A stretch of 7,457 nucleotides of DNA from contig JAGWRJ010000940.1 of the NCBI GenBank assembly GCA_028869725.1, forward strand, positions 1 through 7,457, written 5' to 3'. This DNA comes from Alphaproteobacteria bacterium (GTDB lineage Bacteria; Pseudomonadota; Alphaproteobacteria; Micropepsales; Micropepsaceae). Under the pieces are notes generated by a model. The model worked only from the letters and a program-made list of their open reading frames with translations, ran no database searches and had not been told where the DNA came from. The position numbers were made by a program, and so were the translations under genes. Position 1 is the stretch's first letter. The number at the start of each line of letters is the position of its first letter. Shown one piece after another: positions 1 to 6,433 of the stretch.

Positions 1-125
1 GCTTTCGCGTCGAACCCATTCCAGATGAGTTCCGAGACAGCTGCGATCGGGCTCGCGCTGGCCAGTGACTTCAAGAAGTCTGGCTTGGCCTCAATTTTTA
101 TGTCTCTTACTTGATGGTCGACCAT
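1..125 (-). CDS. GHKL (HSP90-like) ATPase, N-terminal fragment cut by the window edge
   Basis: Reading leftward from an ATG at 125-123, the frame stays open to the window edge. It gives a start like MVDHQVRDIKIEAKPDF, followed by SPIAAVSELIWNGFDAKA. The E-L-I-W-N-G-F-D-A stretch matches the first ATP-binding box (E..N..DA) of GHKL ATPases, in which Glu activates water and Asn binds Mg2+. The rest of the protein is outside the window, so its effector domains and role are unknown. The start is uncertain. The frame is open up to a stop at 465-467, and in-frame ATGs at 158 and 248 and a GTG at 341 are alternatives. I prefer 125 because the GHKL motif begins about 25 residues later and a G-rich stretch lies about 10 nt upstream. 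Large GHKL ATPases are common in defence and repair loci, but that is context, not proof. Confidence 0.6.
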   Translation of the reverse strand, partial: MVDHQVRDIKIEAKPDFLKSLASASPIAAVSELIWNGFDAK

Positions 126-520
126 GTCGTTGAACGCCCCCCTGCGTTGATTCGCCATCCTGGCCGCGACTGTCCGTTTGAAGAGAGGCGGGGAGCGGTC
201 ATCGGCGAATGTGAACGAATCGAGGATACCGGGTTCAGGAGGGCGCATGCTATGTTCGGCCGCCAGGCAACTGTCTGCCAGTCCGTTGCCCAACGTGGAA
301 GCCAAATCGAAGGTCGTGGTGAGGGCTGCAGCAGAGCCCACAGAGATCAGCCCTTCAAGGCGGTGAGGGTGGCCTGCGAGCTGGCGGGGACATCGCCTAC
401 ATGCCTTCGCTCCTTCCGCCGATGGCCTAACCCGGTGAGGCAGTCGTTTCGCGGGGCATACTGACTACATCACCGTCCGTCGTTACTTCCAATCACCGCC
501 CAATGACACCAGGGCCCAGC
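126..520. other. Divergent intergenic region between the GHKL and exonuclease-like genes
   Basis: This spacer lies between two divergently oriented genes and should hold promoters for both. I see no clear -35/-10 pair. Both strands have open frames here. The plus-strand frame at 111-464 gives an Arg/Cys-rich product with no recognisable motif. The minus-strand frame is continuous with the GHKL gene up to 464 and could be an N-terminal extension of that protein, but it shows no motif and no strong ribosome binding site. I therefore leave both out as genes. Confidence 0.4.
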
Positions 521-1003
521 ATGGCCGATCTTCTTTTTCTCGATACCGAGTGGAACAACGATGCCGTGCGCGAGCTGGTCAGCTTGGCCTTGGTCAACGC
601 GGATGCCACCCAGTGCTTCTATGCCGAGCGGGCTCCACGGCCCGGAGCGCCGTCATCCTTCGTCAGCAAGGTGGTCTATCCGCTCCTGGACGGCGACGAT
701 GCCGCGCTCTCGGATGAGAACTTCGGTGAACAGCTACGGGTGTTCGTGGCCTCCTTCGACCACCCACGCATCCACTTCGACGGGGCGATCGACAAGAGAC
801 AGTTGGCGAGGGCGCTGACGGGGTTTGGAACGTGGAGCGGTGAGGTGCCGGCGTGGGAGCCGGTGCTCGTCACACACCAAGGCGTCCTGGGTGAACTGGA
901 GATTTATTTCGGCTGCAGACCCGAGAGGGCGGCGCGCCGACATCACGCAGCCGTGGACGCTGAGGCATTGCGCGCCGCTTACATCAGGATATTGGGTTTG
1001 TGA
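521..1003 (+). CDS. DEDD-type 3'-5' exonuclease-like protein (160 aa)
   Basis: The protein begins MADLLFLDTEWNND. LFLDTEW fits exonuclease motif I, with acidic metal ligands D8 and E10. The tail contains HHAAVDAEALRAAY, where H141 and D146 form the H-x4-D of motif III in DEDDh nucleases. D80 or D87 in the middle (FDHPRIHFDGAID) could be the remaining acidic ligand. The length is typical of small stand-alone Rv2179c-like 3'-5' exoribonucleases, which trim RNA or DNA ends with two metal ions; the family call is from motifs only. I chose the ATG at 521 because AGGG sits just upstream and the conserved strand begins at residue 4; an ATG at 503 would add six residues with no ribosome binding site. 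The gene converges on the Ubl operon and is divergent from the GHKL ATPase. It could be housekeeping or a defence accessory. Confidence 0.6.
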   Translation: MADLLFLDTEWNNDAVRELVSLALVNADATQCFYAERAPRPGAPSSFVSKVVYPLLDGDDAALSDENFGEQLRVFVASFDHPRIHFDGAIDKRQLARALTGFGTWSGEVPAWEPVLVTHQGVLGELEIYFGCRPERAARRHHAAVDAEALRAAYIRILGL

Positions 1004-1321
1004 GGTGCGCACACCGCTCAACATGATCGCCTGAACCGACCGAGATTGACCAGCTCTCCGGCACAATGATCATCTATCGACACAGCGGCAGATATCGGCC
1101 AAGAGCCGAAAGTCGTGAAAGAACTCGTGTCCTGCTCATTAGCGGACATTCGAATCTGTTTTGATCTTATGGCGCGGAAAGTATCAGCTTACGGAAGCTT
1201 CGGTTGCCACCTTACGGACATGCGATAGTGTACAAACTTCTCGCCTAGCTCAACCAGGCGACTGAGATTTGCGTAAATTGAGTACGCGACCTCAAGTTAC
1301 CTAGTGACGAAGCTCCATTAT
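1004..1321. other. Convergent intergenic region with weak hairpins
   Basis: This 318-bp gap lies between the ends of two convergent genes, the plus-strand exonuclease-like gene and the minus-strand DUF6527 gene. No coding frame stands out. Short inverted repeats are present: TCGGC/GCCGA at 1095-1109, TCGCCT/AGGCGA at 1241-1261, and GCGTA/TACGC at 1271-1287. None is followed by a clear T-run on either strand, so none is a convincing intrinsic terminator. Confidence 0.45.
1241..1261. repeat. Inverted repeat downstream of the operon, possible weak terminator
   Basis: TCGCCT and AGGCGA form a perfect 6-bp stem around a 9-nt loop, about 60 nt past the DUF6527 stop. For the leftward operon the sequence after the stem is GAAGTTTG, which is not a strong T-run. 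It could be a weak or Rho-assisted terminator, or chance. Confidence 0.25.
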
Positions 1322-1843
1322 TCAGCGACGCCGAAACATCGCGCGCTGCTGACCAGAGCCTTCAACGAAGACGTCTTCTCGAGTGAGATGACGACAGGCT
1401 TCGAGAACGTCCCAAGGAATTTCGCCCAGTTTGTCGGCCACATCGACGTAGGAGATCATTACGCCAGATGGCCACGACATGCGAACCCGCCGAATGAGAT
1501 CAGGAAGATCAGGAACCGATGATGCATCATCGTCGACGTAGCCGCCCATGAGCAGGATGCGTCCCCTCCAGACAATGAAATGGCTCTCGCAGCCGGTGTC
1601 GCGCCAGACGGAGGGGTACAGCGTCACGCCTTTATCCCCTCCCTGGTAGTAGCGCCACGCCTTCCCCGCCCGGCGATCAAGGTTTATGGGGATATCCTCA
1701 CCACAGCCGCAGGGACATTTGAGCATCATCCATCTGGGCTGGCCGCGTTGGATGATGACAGCATCGCCAGGCTTGCTGAGCAGGGTGCCGATGTCGGAGC
1801 GAGACTCGACTACCGCCTTCAAATTTAAATCAAGATTCTTCAT
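1322..1843 (-). CDS. DUF6527-type cysteine-rich protein (173 aa)
   Basis: The start at 1843 is chosen because its ATG overlaps the TGA of the upstream kinase-like gene (ATGA), the same arrangement seen twice more in this operon. Starting at 1900 would add 19 unlikely residues inside the neighbour. The protein has a CPCGCGEDIPINL segment (C43, C45, C47), a YPSVW segment, then CESHFIVWRGRI (C85, H88). These four or five Cys/His residues are a plausible zinc site. The pattern of a CPCGC knuckle followed by C-x-SHF matches what I know as DUF6527. Family members often sit beside bacterial Ubl/E1/E2 genes; this is recalled association, not a search. The biochemical role is unknown. An adaptor, a substrate-recognition (E3-like) protein or a conjugation target are all possible. 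It is the last gene of the operon. Confidence 0.7.
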   Translation of the reverse strand: MKNLDLNLKAVVESRSDIGTLLSKPGDAVIIQRGQPRWMMLKCPCGCGEDIPINLDRRAGKAWRYYQGGDKGVTLYPSVWRDTGCESHFIVWRGRILLMGGYVDDDASSVPDLPDLIRRVRMSWPSGVMISYVDVADKLGEIPWDVLEACRHLTREDVFVEGSGQQRAMFRRR

Positions 1844-3513
1844 TGGGTAACTTGTTTGCTTTCCATGTCGACGAAACTCGGCAGCCCTACGAGAATCCAC
1901 TCAGCAAGTACGTAGGCCATTGCCCTAGTCTGTTCCTTCCTGATGCAGTGTTCCTCGGCGCCGCTTCTGTTATCTGTGTCGAAATTGTGGGCGTTGCATG
2001 CCTTATGCATCAGTTCGGATGCAAGTACCAACGCATATTGACCTGATTTCAGTTCGTGCTGACGGGCCTGCATCCGAATTTGCATCACACAGTCGAAGAA
2101 CCATGCCGAACCGTCAATGGGGTGACAGGAGGTAACTCGGCCGTTGAGGAGCAATTCGGGGGCGAACAGGCACTTCACCGAATCCAGAATTGACGCTGTA
2201 TCTCGACGGTCACCGACGAAGCCATCGACAAAAAGCCCACCCTCCAAGCATGCCAGGTCGCGGAGTACAGGTACCTCAGCCTGCACGCTTTCAAAATCGA
2301 TAAGTATGGCGTCGTCGCCGCGCACCATAACGTTGGTGGCATGAAGGTCACCATGGATGACTCCCATGCTGACTGGACGACTGTCGCCCTTGAGGAGCAG
2401 CTCGCTTAGTTCTTCAAGACTCTTTGTTGCGCCATACTTATCGAATAGGGGCTGTCTAAAACCTGGGATGGGAAGAAGCCTTTGATGGAGGTATTCCTGA
2501 AGAGAAACGTCCTTCGGTGCCGCACAATTATGCCAAGCGCGAAACGTCACATTGAAGAGGTTAGCGATCAAGGCTGCAGCACGACCGCCGCGTACGCAGT
2601 CCCGCAGGGGCACAGCACCGCCGACGAAGTCGCTAACGATGATGCCAGATTGATGTCCCAGAGCGCAGCGATCCAGGCGCAGTCTTGGACCCAGGTGGTA
2701 GGGCAGATGCTCAAGCGCTAGATCGCAGTACTTCATGAACTCGGTGGCAACCTTTCCGCGATCGCCGATTTTGACAAAATAGCGAAAGGGCCATTGCCCG
2801 CCGACCTGGTCTACCCGTTGGTGTACGTACGCTCGATAGGCGTTCACGCCTGACAACCCATTTTGCAGCGGTTCCAGACGGACTTCGGCACTGTCCCAGA
2901 ACGCACGTTGCACAAGCAAGGCATGTTCTACGTCAAGCTCATCTTCGACGTCATCTGGATCGCAGAGCACAACGCGCGGACCCGGTGCGAACGCTTCTCC
3001 AGGCGGATGCCACTGAAGGTACGAAAGCACCCCTTGCCAGTCGTCCGATAATTCAAGGACATGAACCAGAGGCGTCAGCTTCGTTGCGTTGAAATCACCG
3101 GACCAATCGCCTAGATAGTCGAACTCCTTTTCGGTCAGCCCGGATACTGGCAACTGCAGGGCGTTGATTGCCTCGACGAAAAATCGCCTCAAATATTGAG
3201 TGCCAGCATCAGGTTTCACAGGTAGAGGCTGGACAAAGACGAGACACCCGTGCTGCAGCAGCGCAGGAGCCATTCGCTCTAATTGATTGGCAATCTGGCG
3301 CGGGCGCTTGTGAGACTGGCGGAAAATAACCGCAGCCGTGGTAGCCAAGCGCCCAGGCTCCAGGAGAGAGGCATCACTGCAGCGATAGATTTTGTAGCCC
3401 GGCAGTGCATCAAAATCTATATCGATGCCCTTAGGGATCTCTGGCGTCCAGTCCTCGTCCACTAAACCGATGCGGTTGCGGGATCGAACAGCCGAGAACT
3501 TGTGAATGGTCAC
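1840..3513 (-). CDS. Two-part protein with C-terminal APH/protein-kinase-like phosphotransferase domain (557 aa)
   Basis: The C-terminal part (about residues 210-460) shows a complete kinase-fold active site. LQNGLSGVNAY (216-225) resembles a glycine loop, K248 in YFVKIG is the likely ATP-binding lysine, and E258 is the likely helix-C glutamate. HGDLHATN (387-394) is the catalytic loop with D389 and N394, and IDFE (405-408) carries the metal-binding D406. This is the aminoglycoside phosphotransferase/choline-kinase style of the fold. The loop, K and E spacing resembles the ternary-complex-associated domain 9 (TCAD9) group, a tentative match. Residues 1-200 match nothing I recognise. The gene starts with GTG at 3513, two bases after the E1 stop, with AGGA about 7 nt upstream. 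Its end overlaps the DUF6527 start by 4 nt. By eye it is less GC-rich than the Ubl, E2 and regulator genes, which may point to a separate origin. The substrate is unknown; Ubl, E1, E2 or a small molecule are possible. Confidence 0.7.
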   Translation of the reverse strand: MTIHKFSAVRSRNRIGLVDEDWTPEIPKGIDIDFDALPGYKIYRCSDASLLEPGRLATTAAVIFRQSHKRPRQIANQLERMAPALLQHGCLVFVQPLPVKPDAGTQYLRRFFVEAINALQLPVSGLTEKEFDYLGDWSGDFNATKLTPLVHVLELSDDWQGVLSYLQWHPPGEAFAPGPRVVLCDPDDVEDELDVEHALLVQRAFWDSAEVRLEPLQNGLSGVNAYRAYVHQRVDQVGGQWPFRYFVKIGDRGKVATEFMKYCDLALEHLPYHLGPRLRLDRCALGHQSGIIVSDFVGGAVPLRDCVRGGRAAALIANLFNVTFRAWHNCAAPKDVSLQEYLHQRLLPIPGFRQPLFDKYGATKSLEELSELLLKGDSRPVSMGVIHGDLHATNVMVRGDDAILIDFESVQAEVPVLRDLACLEGGLFVDGFVGDRRDTASILDSVKCLFAPELLLNGRVTSCHPIDGSAWFFDCVMQIRMQARQHELKSGQYALVLASELMHKACNAHNFDTDNRSGAEEHCIRKEQTRAMAYVLAEWILVGLPSFVDMESKQVTQ

Positions 3514-3515
3514 GA

Positions 3516-4844
3516 CTAGTCCTGTCGTGCAAAGAGGGGTTGCAAATCACCACGGCCAAACACGCCCTGTCGTGAGCAGATAAAACAGCCATCCTGGGGC
3601 GTGGCGCGCGCAGGCCGCAGTGTGGAGGCGGAGGCGTTGTAGATCAGGTGTCGCGGGCCTACCGGGACTGCCGTCACTATGCCCAGCAACATGGTCACTG
3701 CCAGGGACACAACGGTACCATTGAGCGAAATGACAGATGGCGCAGGTTCGTGAGCCCCTTGAATGTACGGGTCCGCCTTGCGCTCGAAAGCACTCATCAT
3801 GTCTCGGCGTACTTCCTCAGAGCTCAACAGCCCGGAACACCACAGGCAAGCTTGGTCAGGGCCGAGCAATTGGACTCGACCATAGACGCCAGTAACCTGA
3901 CCATCGTGGGTCGTGATGGTCGAACCAACATCAACGCAAGGGATCAAGTACTGGTAGGCGACCTGCTGTATGACAGAACGACTACCGTGGCTGTCCGTGC
4001 AACACAGGATGATATCGGCACTCAGAAGTTCCTTAGCCACCGCGGCGTGAACGACATCACCGACGACCGAGCGGACGCGAGCCGTCGGCGCGATCGCCTG
4101 AACATGACGCCGCGCCAGTTCGGACTTAGGCAGGTCGACATCGGACTCGCTTGCGCCGACCACTCGATTTAGGTTTGTCAGCTCCAGATGGTCAGGGTCG
4201 ATCAGCACGAAGTCCCGCACACCGAGATGAGCGAGCTGCTGTGCCGCTATCGAACCTGTGCCGCCGAGACCCACGATGCCGACGCGCAGTTCCTGTAGCA
4301 CCTTCTGCCCCTCGATGCCGAAGGCTCGGACTTGCCGATCGAACATCGGAGCAGCCGTTGTCTCCTCACGATGCGCATCGAACTCGACGGTCAACCTATC
4401 TCCGACCGACACAACCCGGATCATATCGGGACGACCCAAGAGCCGAGCACACATTCCTCCGTCACTCAGTACCAACGCAGCATGGGGCTCTTCAAGACCC
4501 CGTCTCGCTAGGAATGCAGCGAGTTCGCGTTCGCCCTCGTCATCCGTGCGGGAGAACCGCGGCGACTGGTCACCTGGATGAGTGTGCACGAATACCAGCG
4601 AGAGACTGGCGAGCTTGGCGCGCTTAGTCACCCGCGCCACGAAATCGGGTCTCAATTCGGCATGGATGGGGCTTCGTCGGGCGTAGTCAGCATCCTCGGG
4701 AAGAACAATCTCCCGGACGAGTAACGCCCGGCGCCCCTGTTCGAGTCGCGACGTCAATAGCACAGCGCACCGCTCGTCTTTGTGCCCTAGCACGGTTGAA
4801 CGCAGTGCGGCCAGGTCGCTGGAGGCGATGCGCAGGTCGATCAT
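3516..4844 (-). CDS. JAB-E1 fusion: N-terminal JAB/JAMM peptidase plus ThiF-family adenylyltransferase (442 aa)
   Basis: Residues 1-150 form a JAB domain: E45, then HTHPGDQSPRFSRTDD with zinc ligands H87, H89 and D101 and the S98 of the JAMM signature (one residue longer than the textbook HxH-x7-S). Residues 165-442 form a ThiF/MoeB/E1 adenylation domain with the nucleotide loop GLGGTG (192-197), D216 and D218, N224, R227, K240 and D284. CxxC pairs C333/C336 and C420/C423 should hold structural zinc. In this family the E1 half adenylates the C-terminal glycine of a Ubl; the JAB half should process the Ubl precursor or deconjugate it. There is no cysteine between residues 337 and 419, where the E1 catalytic Cys normally lies; the equivalent stretch reads HEPAPSVISLNG. 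The start at 4844 overlaps the E2 stop as ATGA; the longer frame to 4937 lies inside the E2 gene and lacks motifs. Confidence 0.9.
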   Translation of the reverse strand: MIDLRIASSDLAALRSTVLGHKDERCAVLLTSRLEQGRRALLVREIVLPEDADYARRSPIHAELRPDFVARVTKRAKLASLSLVFVHTHPGDQSPRFSRTDDEGERELAAFLARRGLEEPHAALVLSDGGMCARLLGRPDMIRVVSVGDRLTVEFDAHREETTAAPMFDRQVRAFGIEGQKVLQELRVGIVGLGGTGSIAAQQLAHLGVRDFVLIDPDHLELTNLNRVVGASESDVDLPKSELARRHVQAIAPTARVRSVVGDVVHAAVAKELLSADIILCCTDSHGSRSVIQQVAYQYLIPCVDVGSTITTHDGQVTGVYGRVQLLGPDQACLWCSGLLSSEEVRRDMMSAFERKADPYIQGAHEPAPSVISLNGTVVSLAVTMLLGIVTAVPVGPRHLIYNASASTLRPARATPQDGCFICSRQGVFGRGDLQPLFARQD

Positions 4845-5239
4845 TGCAAGAACGCGAGCCGGTTGAGAATCACCTTGTAGAAGGTGATGAGCGTGTCTCG
4901 GCTGGGGTTCCAACTCTGCACATGCCAAGAGAACCACGTCGTGGTGCGTCCAGGTTCAATATCGCCGGGAATGGGATTGGCATCGTTGGTGTTCTGCGGC
5001 GTTTGACCGCCAGCAAGCCGGAAGTTATTTGGCTCGACCCAAAAGCAGTCGGGCTGAGCCGCAGGGTAGCCCGGCGGGGCCACGAACAGAACGTCCGCCG
5101 CAGGGCGGTTCCAGCCGGTGACGGACACTGCCGGAATGCGAATCAGCATACCGCCGTTGGACAATTGCGTGGGTACGGGCGGCTGAAAGCCGTTGGCCGC
5201 GCAGTGCTCGACGAGCTCTTGAAGTTGGGCCTGGATCAT
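4841..5239 (-). CDS. Bacterial E2/UBC-fold protein, Prok-E2_E-like (132 aa)
   Basis: The sequence has a proline-rich APPGYPAAQPDCFW segment (54-67), equivalent to the YPxxxP element of E2 enzymes, and a C-terminal WFSWHVQSWNPSRDTLITFYKVIL. The second part resembles the canonical tryptophan-SP-helix end of an E2. The length and the companion genes (Ubl before, E1-JAB after) fit the bacterial Prok-E2_E family. An E2 accepts the activated Ubl from E1 and passes it to a target. Aligning W110 with the conserved E2 tryptophan puts the expected catalytic Cys near residue 102, but that region is TTTWFSWH with no Cys. The only cysteines are C13 and C65, so S104, a nearby Thr, or C65 would have to serve. 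The ATG at 5239 overlaps the Ubl stop as ATGA and is preferred over a TTG six bases upstream. No separate ribosome binding site is evident, so translation is probably coupled to the Ubl. Confidence 0.85.
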   Translation of the reverse strand: MIQAQLQELVEHCAANGFQPPVPTQLSNGGMLIRIPAVSVTGWNRPAADVLFVAPPGYPAAQPDCFWVEPNNFRLAGGQTPQNTNDANPIPGDIEPGRTTTWFSWHVQSWNPSRDTLITFYKVILNRLAFLQ

Positions 5240-5481
5240 GCGCAACCAAAAGTGGCAGGTGGAACGGCGTAGAAATGCTTCGGCGGGTTCTGAAGATCGA
5301 GGCCCTCGCCATCGGAGAGAGCACGGTCTGGAGCATCACCATGCTCCTCAAGGAAAAGTTGATAGTTGGCGGGCACGCCGGCTATCGCCTTGATCTCCAT
5401 AGTCGTCAGCGAGGCACGGTCGGTGTCGAACTTCTTGTTGTCGACGAAAAAGTGATAGTTGGCGGGTTTATGTTCGTTCAT
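5236..5481 (-). CDS. Ubiquitin-like protein, single multiubiquitin-family domain (81 aa)
   Basis: The protein reads as one beta-grasp domain: YHFFVDNKKF and DRASLTTMEIKAIAGVP at the start, YQLFLEEHGDAPDRALSDGEGLDL in the middle, then HFYAVPPATFGCA at the end. This pattern, including the FYAVPPATFG tail, matches bacterial multiubiquitin-domain proteins, which often carry two or more copies; here there is one. It would be the modifier that is activated by E1 and handed to E2. The tail is Gly79-Cys80-Ala81, so removal of the last two residues, plausibly by the JAB domain of the E1 protein, would expose a C-terminal glycine. The ATG at 5481 has an AGGAG at 7-nt spacing and lies 14 nt inside the end of the regulator gene. 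The small size and good ribosome binding site suit a protein needed in excess over its enzymes. Confidence 0.88.
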   Translation of the reverse strand: MNEHKPANYHFFVDNKKFDTDRASLTTMEIKAIAGVPANYQLFLEEHGDAPDRALSDGEGLDLQNPPKHFYAVPPATFGCA

Positions 5482-6430
5482 GGTGGAACTCCTGGTGTCC
5501 GGCGTGAGCCAAAGGCGGAAATCCTAGAGGCTTCTGAGCCGCAGCGAGCACGTCGGTCATCTCTGCGCGATTCACAAGCTCCAGCGGCTGGGTAGCCAGC
5601 GACTGGTCAGGCGGGCGGTCCAACTGCAACTGCCGCAGAAGATAGAAAGCGAGAGCCTTTCGGCAAGATAACTTCAGGCGGCCGCGGGACATGTTGAAGT
5701 CGATCTCGGTGGCGCGCCGCTGGCCATCAGTCAAGCCCGCCCGAGGCGCGAGAACAATGTCCATGTGGGTATGCCACGACTCGTCGTCGACTCCGGATAT
5801 GACGGTCTCGCGACGGTCTTGCACAGCGCGAATGCGCGAGATCACGAAGTCCCTGAAGTCGCCATTCTCGTGACACCAAGCCCTGACGTGCCAGCGCTGG
5901 CCATCGGATGCAAGCGCGTGGGGCGCGATCCAGCGCAGGGTCGGGGACGGTCGGCGCATCGACTGATACATGACCTTCAACTCCTCACCGTCGCGGATGG
6001 CCCATAGGAGCTGCAGCAACGTATCCGTAACGATGGGGCGAGCGGGATATCGCACGACGTCGCATGCGGGCTGCCAGCCAATGAACGATGATGCGGTCGA
6101 GAGAGCGCCTGATGACAAAACCACCAATTCGTCTAGGTACGACTGCGGGTCATGGCGAGCCGTGGCGGGTTTGAACGCGGCGGTGGCGCGATAAGTCTTA
6201 AGGCTCTTGTCGTACTCCAGGTTTCCAGGAGCAAGCTCGGCGTAGCGGGCCAGGTCGGCAGAAGCCTGCTGGGGCGAGATCCGGAAGAATTCAACCAAAT
6301 CGCTGCGATTAACTGTGCGCTCCCAGCGCAGGCGGAAGTCTATGAACTCAAGCCGACGCTCCGCACCCCAAGGGGGCAAATTGTCACGAATCTCCGGTGG
6401 CAAAGGAATCATTCGATTTAGTAGATGCAT
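5468..6430 (-). CDS. WYL-domain transcriptional regulator, BrxR/CapW-like (320 aa)
   Basis: Residues 24-80 form a winged helix (ERRLEFIDFRLRWERTVNRSDLVEFF, then SPQQASADLARY). A WYL domain follows at about 145-205 (LKVMYQSMRRPS, IAPHALASDGQRWHVRAWC, DFRDFVISRI). A C-terminal WCX-like extension covers about 220-295 (HMDIVLAPRAGLTDGQ, MSRGRLKLSCRKALAFYLLR). This order matches the BrxR/CapW family, dimeric regulators that commonly repress BREX, CBASS and other defence operons and bind palindromes near their own promoter. The WYL pocket is thought to sense a ligand such as a nucleic acid end or nucleotide. The gene leads the operon and overlaps the Ubl start by 14 nt, so it is co-transcribed with the conjugation genes. 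The start is ambiguous: ATG at 6430 lies inside a perfect palindrome, and ATG at 6412 (residue 7) is an equally good choice. Neither has a clear ribosome binding site. Confidence 0.85.
   Translation of the reverse strand: MHLLNRMIPLPPEIRDNLPPWGAERRLEFIDFRLRWERTVNRSDLVEFFRISPQQASADLARYAELAPGNLEYDKSLKTYRATAAFKPATARHDPQSYLDELVVLSSGALSTASSFIGWQPACDVVRYPARPIVTDTLLQLLWAIRDGEELKVMYQSMRRPSPTLRWIAPHALASDGQRWHVRAWCHENGDFRDFVISRIRAVQDRRETVISGVDDESWHTHMDIVLAPRAGLTDGQRRATEIDFNMSRGRLKLSCRKALAFYLLRQLQLDRPPDQSLATQPLELVNRAEMTDVLAAAQKPLGFPPLAHAGHQEFHHERT
5489..5493 (-). promoter_or_regulatory. Ribosome binding site of the Ubl gene
   Basis: On the minus strand AGGAG lies 7 nt before the Ubl ATG, inside the end of the regulator gene. 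It is the clearest Shine-Dalgarno in the operon; E2, E1 and DUF6527 start in ATGA overlaps without one. It supports the start at 5481. Confidence 0.8.
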
Positions 6431-6433
6431 CTA
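6422..6433. promoter_or_regulatory. Perfect 12-bp palindrome at the regulator start, candidate operator
   Basis: TAGATGCATCTA is a perfect palindrome, and a further TA/TA pair one base out on each side makes an imperfect 18-bp symmetric site. On the minus strand CATAAT (6438-6433) resembles a -10 box directly beside it, which would put a transcript start near 6426, inside the palindrome. No good -35 is visible. A WYL-family regulator bound here would block its own promoter. If this promoter is right, translation more likely begins at 6412 than at 6430. Confidence 0.45.

Larger units (their letters stand above)
1322..6430 (-). other. Six-gene operon: regulator, Ubl, E2, JAB-E1, kinase-like, DUF6527
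   Basis: All six genes run leftward with junctions of -14, -4, -4, +2 and -4 nt. Three junctions are ATGA stop/start overlaps. This spacing strongly supports one transcript with translational coupling. No internal promoter is evident. The combination of regulator and complete Ubl activation chain marks it as a self-contained cassette. Confidence 0.85.

Noticed and set aside
111..464. Plus-strand open frame of 117 codons
   Set aside because: Overlaps the GHKL N-terminus antisense and gives a Cys/Arg-rich product without motifs.
1844..1900. Longer DUF6527 start at 1900
   Set aside because: The extra residues overlap the kinase gene end, while the ATG at 1843 forms the ATGA junction typical of this operon.
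3648..4172. Open frame of 174 codons on the plus strand
   Set aside because: It lies wholly antisense to the E1 domain, whose motifs are unmistakable, and its product has no family features.
4151..4627. Plus-strand open frame of 158 codons
   Set aside because: Arg/Pro-rich shadow of the JAB-E1 gene.
4845..4937. Longer E1 start at 4937
   Set aside because: Adds 31 residues inside the E2 gene; the JAB domain begins right after the ATGA start at 4844.
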